Origin: Aspidiotus rigidus
Taxonomy: Eukaryota; Arthropoda; Insecta; Hemiptera; Diaspididae
Assembly: GCA_035079385.1 (NCBI GenBank)
Contig: JAVHKY010000056.1
Coordinates: 2,170,001-2,234,000, forward strand
Reading direction: 5' to 3'
Length of the DNA stretch: 64,000 bases
Under the pieces are notes generated by a model. That model did not search any database. It saw nothing but the letters and a program-made list of their open reading frames with translations, and had not been told where the DNA came from. This document shows, piece by piece, positions 18,379 to 31,235 of this stretch (the stretch's first letter is position 1; each line of letters starts with the position of its first letter). The position numbers were made by a program, and so were the translations under genes.

Positions 18379-21300
18379 TAAGAAACTGCTCATGAAGGTA
18401 GTGAAACGTGGAGTACTCGCACCCCGTCGCAGTTTGGGACTGATGTAAGATTTGAGACCAAATGAAAATGATCATTGATCATTCTTGAAATAGGCCTAAC
18501 CATTATTTTATAACCGCGTGAAGCGTGATGAACTATTTGTCGAGGTTCTTTTGTTCCTCACAATTTTCCCGTTAATTTGAATTTCCTTTCTTCTCTCAGT
18601 CCACTCCTTCAATTCCCCTAGAATTCTTTAGATGTATGTTTTTTTTTGTCGATCAAACCTGTATACCTACCGACCGAATTGTTATTCGACCAACAGGTGC
18701 ATCGATCAACTTGCTGGTATTCGTTTATCTCTTCTGTCTTCTCTTACGCATTAGGTAAGTAAGTACCATTTAAGTGTGATTTGCTATTTTTCTGAATCCA
18801 TTCTAAGTTATTGCTGAGTTCAAATATTCGATAATTTAAATCTAAATGAATAGAATAAGCTTCAAGGTTTGTCCTTTGAAATCAAAACGATATGAGGGCT
18901 ACGAGCTTGCAAAAGCACTGTACCAGTAAGGAAATTTGCTTGTCGTCTTTACACGCAAGTACAATAATGAATAAGGTAAACGTCTAAAAGTGCTGGTATG
19001 CTTGCACGATGGTGTTTGCACACTGCAGTAGAGATGTGCTTTCATGGAAAGTATATTATTAACCATGCATGAATACAAAAATGTTACAAACACATAAATA
19101 TACGTGCGTTCAAGTTAACTGAGTAAACTTATACAAATTGAACAACGCCTCCAATTTTAGGATGTATTTTTCCGTTCAGCAAATGACGAAATATAAGCTT
19201 ATGAGTCGCTACACAAGAACGACGGCGATTCAAAATATAAAGCGAGGGGTATTTGTTTCGAGTAGAGGCCTATACATGAAATGAGAGCGTGCCGCGAGCT
19301 TTTCGGCTACTTTACACATTCGTTTTCGAAGTACTTTCATTAGCCGCGATGAATTTGAATTTGAATAAATTACCAAAGACTACAGTTTCCTCGTCCTCAT
19401 GTAGGAACTCGAGGCACTAAAAATCATTTCATGTTGTTCTATGACGGTGGAGTTGACACGACTAAGCGTGCAGAAAGAAAGAGGATGTGGAAAACAAGGA
19501 AAAAAAATCAATTTTCAATTAGGTTGGTGTTGGAAAACGGCAAACAAGGCGCCATCTGGCATCGTGAAAATTAGCATAAAATGGCAACGGCACTCGCGTC
19601 TAGTCAAACCCCGGGCGACGCATTAATACGATGACAAACGAAAGTAAAAGAAGAGAGTACTTCGGTACACTTGAATGAGAAGGTCCAATTTCATTGTACA
19701 GAAAACAATTCCTGTGCACGCAGATACAAACAAACAAAATATAATGATAACAGTGATGTTGACCGTACGATCCTCTCAAAGATTATTCATCCATCACGTT
19801 TTTTAGGAGGAATATCGATTTTTTGAACCTAAATATTCATCTGTTTAGCGAATATCGTAATTTTATTGGTTTTAATGGTTATTTGAAATAATGATGGTAC
19901 GGTAAGTACCTAAAGTATAAACTCTGGCAATTACGTAAATAGTCAGAAACGCCGCAAACATGGGTGATTTGGTGGACAAAAAACTACAAATATCGTAATA
20001 CCTTAAAACGTACTTTTCACCTAACTCACGATGGTCTGTACATGTGTAAGAATTGGATGATCGTTTATCCATTTGAGAACATACCGGTAATAATCAACAT
20101 TTTTATCTAATATTCGAGAACCAAAACGAAAACTTTTTTTCGTACCCCCCCTCGATGATAAAGTCTGGCCGAGACCGAAAAATTGCAACATCGACGCAGA
20201 AAAATGATCGTCCTGCACTTATCCCGCACTATATGCATCGCATATTCCTGCAAGTTGTTCTGTCAGGCAACAATTAATAGTCGTACTCTCCTTCCCTCCA
20301 CCATCTCTACGCGCACTGCAACAAATTATATTTTCTTAACTTGGCAGTCTACACTGGACTGTGCCGTATTTAGGAATGCCCCGCGTACCTTGCAACTCAA
20401 TTAATTCAAAAGAAAAATGTTTCGGAGTGGTGAAAGTATAACCGACCTTTCTTATCTTTTGATTGAGCAAGCTACTTTTTCTACACCTGTCAAATTTTTC
20501 ATCGATTTTTTGCATTTCTATACTTGGCAGAAATCACCCCTCAGAAACAAAATGACTCGCCTTACCAACTCTTATTGTCTATCGTTTGCTTAGCCTTTTC
20601 TCACCTCTTATGAAAATGTTTCTATTAATCTACGCATAAAATTGAAGACGTTATAGCGTTCGTATTGCTAAGAAAACCCAGATTCAAAGTCGACTTATGC
20701 ATCGGATAAAATTGATGATTACCGTAGCCTAGGCTGCTAGTCAGGTGAGAGCGGGTGAGCATTTCGTTCGTTACTGTCTCTTTAACGAATAATACTGACT
20801 TCTTCCATTTCAAAATTTACTGAGAATTACTCAATCAATCTTTACCGAATTGACGCAGATTTAACTTCAAATATATCCTTTAGTATAATGTTTTACTTTC
20901 GAGTAAATCGATTCCATAATTTCCAAGATTAACGTGCCACAAATTCTGTTCATACATAATGATATATAAGGAAAATGAATGTCAGTCTCTGTTAGAGTCG
21001 TGATTTTTACGTATTTCGAAACGCAAAAAAATTCAGTCACCGCTCAAAGTCCGACCACGAGGGAAAATACAATGCCTCTCTTTTCTTTGAAAAGTCGGTA
21101 ATTAAATTCGTAGTTTGTCACAAACTTATTTACCGATTCTTTCATCTCTTTTTTTAAATAATTTCTTTCTGATTTGTACGACATCTTTCATGGCTGTCGG
21201 AAAATGAAGGAAACTTATGGTCCGCTCGAACCTATAATAATATTTTCACTACAATTCGCTCACTCACATGAAAGCGTTAAGTGTGTAGCACAAAATTGCG

Positions 21301-22383
21301 GAACAAGGTCTATTGTCGTCTACAACACTCTCGTCCTCTTTCTGTCCCTAAGACTACCGAACTTCCATCCATTTATTGACAATATTTTCGGACATATGTT
21401 ATTCTTAGTTGGAACGTATTACGAGTGTAAGTATTTTTTGATTGAAGATATTTGAGCAATTACATATTATTGTAGTTCTGTCGCGCATCAGAAAGAAAAA
21501 ATTCAAAAGAATGAGGAAATTTTTGTTCTGGACCAAATGATTCCCGACAACAAATACAATGAGGAAAAGAAAAGTAGCGCAAATCAACGTGGTAGTGAAA
21601 GTTAACTACAGCTGGAAGGTACCTAAGGGTGCGTAACCTTCGTAATGAACGTAATGTCGTATCGCATTGACGTCGTCACGATGTGAAATAGCTGATTTTT
21701 GATATCCGTTGCAAACGAGGGTAACTCGGCTCGGCTTGCTGGACTTATAGCGGTATGCAGGAGGCACCGTTACGAGTAGGAATTGCGTGTGTGTGCATTT
21801 ATTTTGATTTTATCTAGACCCTTGTTCATTTCGTTTCTCCTCTTATTTCTTTTTTTTCCTCATTCCTCTTCTTCAATTCCCCTATTTTTGTATTTGTTTC
21901 TCTTTCGTACGTACCGTCTTCTTATTTGTCTCTTCCTATTCGAATAAATTTATTTACAGCGAGGAAGGGCCTTGATTACAGTGTTAGTTCAAGTGTATCT
22001 CAATTTTTACTCAAGGACTTCCGCCGTCAGTTCGTCCTCGAAACTTATTTGTGTTAAACTCTAAAAAGATAAATGTGCACCATTTTCAGTCTTTAGAGGG
22101 AACACTCTTCAATTTTTAAAATTTTAGAACATGTTGTGGGACTGTGGGTATTGCATGTATACTAATACATAATCATTCTGATTTATTTTCAATATCAGTA
22201 ATTTATTTTTATTTGTATGTTTGCTTTTTCCTCTTCTTTCCTTTTCTTTCTTTTATCCAGCTTCAGATAGACCGATTATTACAATTTTGAGTAGGTACCA
22301 CGAGCAATCATTTCTGTAGCTCTGGCTCGCAATGTCAGTTCAATAGCACTACTGAACAAAGAAAAAAAAAAAATTTGTATCCT
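18379..22383. other. No gene recognised
   Basis: AT-rich sequence with many short frames (60 to 93 codons) that lack recognisable domains. No transposon signature stands out. Confidence 0.5.
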
Positions 22384-22693
22384 GAATTTCATTATACACA
22401 TCTAGAGTATTTTTCAACGCTGAACACGAATTTGAAGTTCGTTTTTCAATCCGAGCTAAATCTTTTATGGAATGACGTGAAAATCTACTCGTTCATTTGC
22501 CGCGTATCGTCGCGCGCTTAACAAACGTAGTATCATCGGATATCAAGAACTCGTGTTCCGTTCCGCGACGATACGCGGCAAATGAACGAGTAGATTTTCA
22601 CTCATTCCATAAAAGATTTAGCTCGGATTGAAAAACGAACTTCAAATTCGTGTTCAGCGTTGAAAAATACTCTAAATGTATATAATGAAATTC
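22384..22693. repeat. Near-perfect 130-bp inverted repeat with 49-bp spacer
   Basis: The left arm (22384-22514) begins GAATTTCATTATACACATC and ends CGTATCGTCGCG. The right arm (22564-22693) is its inverted copy with only a few mismatches. The spacer is about 49 bp. Such a long stem is typical of foldback elements or young palindromic MITEs, and its transcript would form long double-stranded RNA. No transposase is present. Confidence 0.9.
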
Positions 22694-23527
22694 TTGGAAC
22701 AGGATGGCTGTTCAGTAGTGTAGTCTATTGTCTCAACAAACAACACCATTTTTCTTGCACTTTTCAACTACTTAGGTTATTTTCGTGAATCATGTTCTTT
22801 TGAACGATTTAGGTAGGTACCTATGCGTAAAAGATAAGCACGTGAAAAAAATTTCAATACTTTTTGATCGGGAATCACAAGTTTGTCTACTTATAGAATC
22901 AAAAAGTGAGGTACCTGTTATACATCTAAAAAGAGAATAGCTCACAATTTACGTCAAAATCAATGTAAATTAGGCTGTATTGTATAGAGCATCAGCCCTG
23001 CCATTTCATTCCTTTCAAATAAAGAAGTTAAATTTTTCGAAAATTAGTAGTTTGAAACTCTCATTTGAAGAGTAGTTCCTTCATAGATCATTTTCATGGA
23101 ACTCGTGGAACATTCTAGTACGTCCTGGCAGGATTAAAAAAAGTAGGGGTAAAGTAACACTATCGTCGGACAGATGTAGGTAAGCTCTACGGGTAGATAC
23201 CTAATTTGGCTTTGACATCGTTGAAATGATGTGGCAGAGCTGAAACAATGTCATCCTTTCAGACTTCATCAAGTCTACAATGGGTGAGCTTCATCTGGTT
23301 GCATTTTTGCAACAGACAAAAATCACGCGATGTCTTATGGAGGTACTATAGCATATTTATACTGGTTATAGGTACCTAAGTTATTTATATGTATATATCT
23401 GCAGCTATCGTTGTTTCTAACCTAGAGAGATAATTTGCAAAAAGAAAATTATTACTGAATTATCTCATGTGATCAGCAGTACCTACAATATTCATAAATT
23501 ATTAAAAAATATTTTTTACTTTTTCGA
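22694..23527. other. No gene recognised; downstream of gene B
   Basis: AT-rich intergenic sequence. It would include the 3' untranslated region of gene B, but no single polyadenylation signal could be assigned with confidence. Confidence 0.5.
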
Positions 23528-26500
23528 TTAATTAGCAATACCTATGCGGCTCTCGTTCTCGAATCTGACTCGACCCATTCGAGATTTAAGATACATTTCA
23601 TCTTTAATTTTGTCCCAAGAGTAAATGAATATTTCGTTTTGCTTATAAGCGCGAGAAAGCAGAAAATAATTGTTGGAATCTTCATCATTTTTGCACTGCA
23701 TAGTCCATTCTTCGAAAATTCTCCCAGTTTCTGTTGATATCTTTATTCCTTCATTGGTAGAAAATGATACAGTTCGCTTCTGGCAATTTCCAGTGAAATC
23801 GCTTCGGACAAATTTATCGCTTTGTTGATTAAATTGCACGGAGTTGAATATGCACAAACAAATACGTATTTTTTCATCTTTGTCGAGTTTACACAACGGG
23901 TCGTCTTCTAGGATAGGAGCTGTAATACACAGTAGACAAGTTCTAGAAAGAAAAATGGTGAAATTATCGAGTAAAGGCTGCGATTCATCGAGAGCGAACC
24001 GACAGGTGGAACACGTTCTACTTTTAACGGAGCTTGTACATCGATTAGAATTCTGACCGTTATCTCACCTTGTAAACGTTCTTTTCGTATACTTAGATAG
24101 TAAAGCTCGACATCTACAGGTGTACTCAGCTCAGCCTTCGCTGGTTCTTCTACCATCAGGTAAAGATACGTTTTTTCGTCGGCTGGTCGAAACACGAAAC
24201 GAGCCGCGATACCGCTCTGCCTCTCTATCTTTTCCTCTTCCTCGTCCTCTTCAAGTGAGGCCGATTCGTCGTAGTTGATATTATATTCTTCGGAAATAAA
24301 AAATTCTATGATTCTCTCCCACGATCTTTTCTGAGTTGGACACACAAAACCGTATTCTCGAAAAGTATCCGGAGTTTCGTAAACGGAAACGTTAATCTGA
24401 AACGCCGATTGTATACGTTCAGTAACTTTTTAAAAAACACCTTGCAATATCCCGCCTAGGTTAATCAAGATGGCTAATATTGCGGCTTGATTATAACTGT
24501 CAAGTTGGAAGCGCTAGAGGAGAAACAGGCATGAAATGTACACACGATATTTTGCACACAACAAAACCTGGAGAGTAAAATGCACACAACTTAATTAGCA
24601 CACGTTTATGTAGAAAAGTACTTACAATTAGCGACAGAAATCAATTTTTGGAGAAAACGAGCCAGGTGATTAAAACTATCGACAATAGGAGTTCGAAATA
24701 AAATGGCCAGGAAGAAATAGAACACCACCTAGTGAAGGATACCAAATTCAGACTGTTGATATGGTCGGAGTATATTGAGAAAATATCGGAAGAATGGCTG
24801 CCCAAGAGAATCACCGTAGACAAATGGAAACAGAGAGGGCATCCCAGGAAGACCTGATAGGTGCGGTAACAAAAAAATGCCACTGCGGAACATACTAGAG
24901 GGTTCGTAAATGAACCAAGGGAGAGGAAGATGTGGCATCGGGAAGTAACAATCGCTATGAACTCATAGATAGATGGACAAAAAGTTATTCTCATCTAAAT
25001 ACGATTATCAAACATCTTGGTGCACCAACTAGATCGAGTGCGTACTTCTACAACATATTACTGCAATCAAATGTGAATCTTCTATTATCTTTTATAAACA
25101 TATGCCTGTCCTAATATGCGCATTTCACTCCTGTCGTAATCGCATGTGCAAAATTCATTATGTGCACTTAACTTCTATTCTTTAAGGCAGAGAAAATCAT
25201 ATAATTCAGCAAGAGCGTCGAAACGTAAAAACATCTACTTATCGCGAAGTTTTTGTTTTTTGTTTTTTATTGTGCGAGCGGAGCCTCAATTTCTCGCTGA
25301 ATTATATGGTGTACAATTTACGCAATAGAGGTGTGCAAAATACAAACTCCCAGCCAGAGTCGACCGGAGCCTCATCTCCTCTAAATGCCTGACGTGATTT
25401 ATCAATCGATATTGAAGACATAGCAAATTTTCATAATTCTTGCGTAGATTGGTGCCTGAGGCTTTTATACATCTACGTCCTCGTGAATTGTAAATGTTAT
25501 AACAAATCTCTCTCGAAGCAGTTCTTATGAACTTCAGTATTAAAAAAGCAATAAGGAAATGATCTTGAGATCTGACTATAGGGGAGGAGACATACTCGTT
25601 TGTAAAGCGAAAGAAATTGTTCTGATTTGTAACGAGTAGATAAATAAAAGTCAGTTCGAGATATCAAATAATCCTAACCCCTAAATTGAAGGAGGGCAAA
25701 TTTTTCCGAAAGGATACAGGCAAATACAGGGCAGACACGTTGATTTTTTTTAGATAAACGTAAGCAACCGGTTTCGTTAAGACATGCTCGAAATCACACT
25801 TTCAAATCTGCGTTTAAATTCATTCAAAAAAATTTGCCTTCTCAAATAATTATGGCTCGTAATATCGAGTACCTAAGTGATTAACAAAACTAAAGAAACT
25901 CAACTCGCTTTGAAATCTTGTTTTAACCTAGTGTTTGGGCAGATACGCTGGAGAAAAGTATTACGTTTCAGCAATAAGTCCAAAATCAATTTAGAACATC
26001 CAAGAATATGATTATTGATCAGTTGGACTTGAAGCTTGCGCTGCATAGTTACCTACCCAATATTTAGATGTGGGATTGTAAATTTCTATTGTATTTCGTA
26101 CTTGTGAGCCTTTTTTGTGAGTTGTCAGAATGAATAAAATTTAAGACGAAACCTTTTTAACAGGATTCATATCCTTGCCAGGACCAGGCACTAGACGCAT
26201 AACCGGATGTGTGGCCTTTTCGTACGGGTAGTATCCCCACATACTGAAGAAATCTGCACCAATTATGTCGCGACAAATTTGAATTCTGCTCTCTGCACTT
26301 AGATCTGGTTCGTTGTGGAAGCGCAGTTCTGACAAAAAATACGCGAAAGATTAATTTTGTGATCGAGGAAAATTAGCCCGAGAAAAAAAACAAATACCGG
26401 TACTTAATTTTGTCCAACATACTCGTTCTTCGGATTTTGGGATAAAATAGAGAAGCTGCGGCGTACTCGGATATGACATTAAATTTTTTTATTTCTGATG

Positions 26501-26624
26501 AACCGGAATCCATCATACACGAGATTAGGTTAATACTCGTAGTGATTAGAGCAAATAAGAAGTAAGGAAAATAAATATGAGAATATACGAATCTCATATC
26601 AAAAATTCGAAGGAAAGACACCAT
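23528..26624 (-). CDS. Secreted protein of unknown function, paralogue B (4 exons, 365 aa)
   Basis: My model has exons at 26423-26624, 26153-26328, 24069-24396 and 23528-23919, with phases 1, 0 and 1. It totals 1098 nt with no internal stop. The N-terminus is hydrophobic, especially from Met10 (MRFVYSHIYFPYFLFALI), and probably a signal peptide. Family motifs present are LRFH, IQICRDIIG, FFISEEYNI, RFVF, VEEPAKAE, VELYYLSIRKE, DPLCKL, FEEWTMQC, SRAYKQNEIFIYSW. A run of acidic residues (LEEDEEEEKIE) is unique to this copy. Compared with A and C it has an extra phase-0 intron of 1756 nt with a weak donor (GTTTCG) and is shorter just there, so that junction is the least certain, and a missed exon in the intron is possible. 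The intron contains a LINE remnant. Function unknown. Confidence 0.72.
24640..24961 (+). pseudogene. LINE 3' remnant inside the large intron of gene B
   Basis: On the plus strand, antisense to gene B, one frame contains WSEYIEKISEEWLPKR, then KWKQRGHPRKT, two stops and finally a MWHREVTIAMNS-like end. This matches the C-terminal 'G-H-x-R-M..G-R-P-x-x-W..D-R-x-x-W-R' tail of many arthropod non-LTR retrotransposons. The reverse transcriptase itself is missing. The two adjacent stops show it is dead. I cannot name the clade. Confidence 0.55.
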
Positions 26625-27839
26625 CAGAATTAAATAAAATGAGTTGTCTTTTGCAACTGAATAATTTCTTTCAGGTACATATTAACCTGGTAAGTACATA
26701 CATAACTCGAGTAAAAATTCTTCACAAGTGTTCATCGACTAATTTCAAAAATTCAAATTTACATTTTCATACAAAAAGTATACAAAACGCTGAATTTGAC
26801 GTAAAGTAAGCATTCGACATGTGCGGGGTATTCGGTCTATGTTGACGCAATCTGTTCATCAGACAAAAAAAAAAAAATTGTACTTTTCTCGCGCAAGCTT
26901 TGACGTATAATATATTCAACACTAAAGAAAAAATTATTAGCAAATTGATATAACCCAAGCAGAGAATTGTCATCTATACAAGTTACAGTTCATTCACGTG
27001 TAATGTTAGTTGAGAATCGCTGCGAACCTCTCTTGAGTCGCAACTTGAAAAATTCCGACTACGGAGCAATAAGCTTACTCTTCTCTTATCTTCTCTCCCC
27101 AACTCAAGCCACAACCGCGTAAAATTGATTGTTTGACTTCTTCAAAAATCTACCTAAGAAATTTTTCTTGAAAATACATACACTTCTCATTATCACTTAG
27201 TATACCATCGCAATTGATTGAACCTACCTATTTTTTTTTTAGCAAAACTGGAAAGCAAAAAGAAAGTACGAAAAAAAAAACGTCCATATTCAATAGTGGC
27301 TAACATGAGTGTTGAGGCATGTCGGAAATAGAAATTTTAGGAGTTTATCGAACGATTTTTGTGATTGAACTCGACGTAGGTAGGTAGCTTCGAAAAAATT
27401 ATCATTAATCACTGACTTCGCTGCAAATAAGCTCGCCTAACCCTGCATATTCATTTTTGTCAACTTATTATTTTTTTTCGTTCACTCCAACTTTTCAGTC
27501 ATTAGCGATCGCCTGAAGGAAATAGATGATACTTGTCACTTTGTAAACGACAACCATTATGCTAGCGGAAACGAGAAAATTAATCTTTCGCTGCTATGGC
27601 GACGGAAAATGAAAGCCATCAGTTTTTACATACGGAAGTTACATAGATGTATTCGCGTTTGTTCATCATCTGTTTCTGAAGATCTGTTTCTGGAGATGAT
27701 AAATCATCTCATCATAATTTTTATGACTGGAAAAAAGCCTTTTCGCTCATTTTGTACATGACCTCTTGTAAAATCGATGGAGGATGATCAGGGTCGGATC
27801 TGTATAAGGTGAAAGAATGAGAAAAGAACAACACAGACA
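26625..27839. other. Upstream of gene B; no further gene
   Basis: AT-rich sequence with poly-A runs and no coding signal. The promoter of gene B should lie at its left end, but no element can be assigned. Confidence 0.5.
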
Positions 27840-27925
27840 CACATAATAATTTTATTTTGCCGACCGCACGGTTTCGGGACAACTAGCTTCTGAAAGTGCA
27901 ACATGAGTAACTACAAAAGATATCA
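27840..27925 (+). mobile_element. Penelope-like element terminal repeat fragment
   Basis: The block TTATTTTGCCGACCGCACGG followed by TTTCGGGACAACT resembles the conserved 'ACGACCGGTTTCG..' part of Penelope-like terminal repeats. It lies just upstream of a GIY-YIG coding remnant in the same orientation, which supports the call. The limits are approximate. Confidence 0.5.
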
Positions 27926-27959
27926 TTGTTGTTGAGGAAAACTTGCTCATAAGAAATTG

Positions 27960-28727
27960 AAATCCAAAGTCTTGAAAGAAGCCACCGCTCTCGTACCCTT
28001 CCATAGGAGTAAGGTTCGTTGGGTTCGTCTCCCCGTTTTAGAGAAAATTTCTTACAATATCGAAAAACTCTGGAAATAAATGGCTATAAATCCTCCTTGT
28101 ACACCCTCTCTTCTTTGAGCTCCCCTGTAACTCTGAAGACCCTTCCCCTCCCCCAGAGGAGCGGTGTTTATCATATTACGTACCATGGGCGATTGCAGCT
28201 CTGTTTACATCGGGTAGACTGGGAGGTGCGTCAGTGAACGTCTCGCTGAGCACTCTTTCTTCTCCTCCAGCGCTATAAGCTAACCGGCCTTTGCTAAGCA
28301 CATTTGGACCCTTTTTAGCCAAACCCAACCAAGCGACATGATAACGATCTGGCGAAAAGGAGAATCTCCGCTTACAGTGAAGGAACGTTTCTCTAGATTG
28401 TTATCATGTCGCTTGGTTGGGTTTGGCTAAATAGGGTCCATTTCTATTAGTGGTCATGACGTTTCTCGTGCCGAGGTCACCTTCCTCCACCCTGCAAGGA
28501 AAGGAAGAGTGCTTATCAGACTCAATGAAATCGAGGATTTTAAATACGATAAATGTAACGATTGTTCTCTCCTCAGTGATAAGAATTCTACTTTGTACAA
28601 TAATCTTATCGCGTTCCAGTACACGCCGCTGCCTGACGACACCGTCTATCAATTGAAAGTCTTGATGGAAAGACTTTGGCAAAATCACATCATTTCTCAG
28701 GGGGACGTTCTGAAAGCTCATTCATAA
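27960..28727 (+). pseudogene. Penelope-like element: linker and GIY-YIG endonuclease, broken
   Basis: Joined over three frames, the plus strand reads SKVRWVRLPVLEKISYN, then SGVYHI, MGDCSSVYIG, a TAG stop at the position usually Gln, TGRCVSERLAEHSF, and further on LHPARKGRVLIRLNEIEDF and STLYNNLIAF. These are the successive blocks of a Penelope-like GIY-YIG nuclease: GVY, YIG, catalytic Arg, H, and the C-terminal L/E helix. A 134-bp hairpin (28306-28439) interrupts the domain, with homology resuming after it. The nonsense codon and frameshifts make it a pseudogene. No RT domain is attached. Confidence 0.75.
28306..28439. repeat. 40-bp-arm hairpin inside the GIY-YIG remnant
   Basis: GGACCCTTTTTAGCCAAACC (from 28306) and GGTTTGGCTAAATAGGGTCC (to 28439) are the outer parts of 40-bp arms with one or two mismatches. 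The spacer is about 54 bp. The Penelope-like coding homology stops before and resumes after it, so it is either a small inserted palindromic element or an inverted duplication. Confidence 0.85.
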
Positions 28728-28865
28728 ATGTAATCTGCGATGAGAAAAGGATGCTCATTGCCCATTAACAGGAATACCATTTCTCTCTAATTGGACATTT
28801 AATCAGAGAGAAATGGTGTTCCTGTCAGTGGGCAATGAGCATCGTCTTCTCATCGCAGTCACATT
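28727..28865. repeat. 62-bp-arm hairpin just after the Penelope-like fragment
   Basis: The left arm (28727-28788) contains TGCGATGAGAAAAGGATGCT and ends with CCATTTCTCTCT. The right arm (28805-28865) is its inverted copy with a few mismatches. The loop is 16 nt. It begins right at the end of the preceding broken ORF (stop at 28725-28727). Confidence 0.85.
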
Positions 28866-30640
28866 AATATCTCCGCTTTCACAGTTCCACGCCACCTATC
28901 GACTCGTTTTAAAAAACAGTTCTGTTCCTAAATTCATTGTATATTAGTAATTTAATTCAATAGAGATCCATAGGCTAAAACGACAAGACTAGCAATATCG
29001 TAATTACTCTCCATTTTATATTGTACTGCTCTACATGTCAACGCACAAATGATAAGTTCAGGTGAACACTCAGACAAAAATAGGCCCTTGTTTAAAATAC
29101 GAGCAGAAAAGTTGAAATTTTGTAATTTAACTGGAGCCCACGCGACGAATACGGTGCAGTTTTTTCGTGCGTAAAGGCAGACATGCTGAAGCACTCAAGG
29201 AGAGAGTGGATTGAAGGACGGTAGGAGTACGAGCATGATGATTGTGTACAAAAAACTCGTGTCAAATTAGAGATGGGTAAGCAGCCTCTCGTCTTCCAAT
29301 CTTGTTCTGTACATATCAGCTTGTGACAATAGAAAACTTCGTACTTGGTTTATTCTACTCTCAATTTACAGTCAGTCTCGTCGAGGCAGTAATTAAATCA
29401 TGTCTAGATCTGAACGGTCGAAAGCTTTCGCGAATAAGGGTATAGGCGTTATGCCGATTTTCGTAGTCGACGTAGCGTTTTCATCGTTTACTTACAGACA
29501 AACGCTATTTGCATTATTTATTAGCGGATCGTGGTCGTAAAGCACAAAAATAATACGTAGCCTACATTCACTGGGTGGAGGAAATATAACGAAATACGGG
29601 AGGAAAAGCCAACATAGTTTCCATGGAAAATGATACCAAAAACCTAGCCTGACGTTCGCTGAAATATTAATAACTGGCGTATACTTTAAAATTATAGTTG
29701 GTTTTATTGACGATATTTCGAAAAAATTTCTTTTGACATTCTAGAGAAAAAGAGTAAATAAAAATAAAGCCGAGATGACCAAGAGGATGGAAAGAAAATA
29801 TTAATTTCTTTTTTTAATGAGAAAAAGAATACACTACAAATTTTGAATTTAAAACAATTTGGTGTGTGATTCTTAAGTCGTGTGCGATATGACATTTTTC
29901 TATACGAATGCTTTAAAAGTGCACTTCCGTCGAACGATTTTGGTTGAGAAAGAGTCTCTTTTCGTAGTGGTGCGACTGTCGTTATTTATCTTCTCTGTTT
30001 TTCTACTTTTCTCCACAGTTTTGTCTTTTTTCTCATTTTTTTATTATTTTTTATTTTTTTTGAGACAAACGTATAGATAAATTTCTCGGAGGTTTATCTA
30101 GAAACACGTATACCATTTCCCGAAGACCGACCAAAAAAAAAAAAAAAAACACACGCAGTCGAAAATGGGGTGAAATTGAAAGCTATAGGACGCGATAAAA
30201 GATATTAAATTATTATAGCAGAGTATCTGTGTGGCAGCAATTACATAAGGTAGGAGGGGGTAAGAAGGAGTGAAACGAGAGTGGCCAATCTTGAGACGGG
30301 GAAGAAAATAATCTTGCTGTAGCGGAAGTTATTTTTTGTACAAATATTCATTTGTTCATGACTACATCGACCTATTCCCTGTTTACGCATATGAAAATCA
30401 AATTTTGTTTCATAAGTACATGGAAAAGATAATTCGTAATTGTGTACACGTTGCCACCTTTATGAAGGATCAGCTGCACTGTTTCCACCCTAGATACATC
30501 AACTTCAGGGGATCAACTTCCAGTATTCGTTTCGACTCACAGGAGAAGAGTACTGGATACAAAGTTCAAGTCGATGTTGATTGTACCTTTTCCAATTTAG
30601 TCGCGGACCTTGCTGTAAGAATTAGTCCGATAGGGTTGCA
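28866..30640. other. No clear gene
   Basis: AT-rich. A plus-strand open frame of 103 codons at 30336-30647 directly precedes a Penelope-like RT remnant and may be a decayed 5' part of it, but I could not match it to any motif. The remainder shows nothing recognisable. Confidence 0.45.
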
Positions 30641-30699
30641 CAGGTGATCAAGACTACTCGCCTTTTCTCCATAGATAGGAGTAAGAAATCACTCTTCAG

Positions 30700-31035
30700 C
30701 AGTTCGAGGAAGAAGATGAAGAATAATTATTTAATTGCCACCAAGTCCGACAAGGGTAACGCTGTTGTTTTTTTACAGTGAGAGCTATTTATGTGAGTAA
30801 AATTGAAGAGGTTCTCAAGGATATGGGTACGGTTTTTAATGAGGCCTTTAATGAAGTTGGAAAAGTCATTTCAGGAGTAAATTTCTCATTGAAGTTCTTC
30901 TAACAAAAATGATCCTCATACCGAACCCTGTGTTTTCTAGGCCGTATGGTCTCCCTAAAGAAAAATTTGTTAGCTGTTCAGGCTTGCCTTCATTAACTGT
31001 AGGGAACGTGTTTTGCGGGGGTTTCTTTGTTTATA
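30700..31035 (+). pseudogene. Penelope-like element: N-terminal RT region, broken
   Basis: One frame reads NNYLIATKSDKGNAVVFL, and another YVSKIEEVLKDMGTVFN. A third has ILIPNPVFSRPYGLPKEKF. The order 'KxDKGNAVV..Y..KI..L..G..F..P..YGLPK' is the start of the reverse-transcriptase domain of Penelope-like elements. Several frame changes and stops show decay, and the RT catalytic core is not present. It may or may not be related to the GIY-YIG fragment at 28 kb. Confidence 0.7.
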
Positions 31036-31084
31036 CTTTTTCTAAATAAAGATTAAACTTTGTTCCTGACCTACAACTCAATAT

Positions 31085-31235
31085 TGAAAATTTTTCCAAG
31101 TCCCTCTCCCATCATATATAACTCGAAGGTAAACATTTTTCATGCCCCACGTTTCCCCGACCGGCACCCGACGCCCGGCTTTCGTCATTTTTCTTCAATT
31201 TAGCCCATTATAAAGTAGGTTCCCTATTAAAAAAA
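31085..31235 (-). mobile_element. End of the minisatellite/'GGTTCCCT' element family
   Basis: A reverse minisatellite monomer (TTTTTCCAAGTCCCTCTCCC..) at about 31088-31130 is followed by a GC-rich spacer. A diverged terminal motif (AAAGTAGGTTCCCTATT) follows near 31214. Same organisation as at 1832-1985. Confidence 0.5.
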
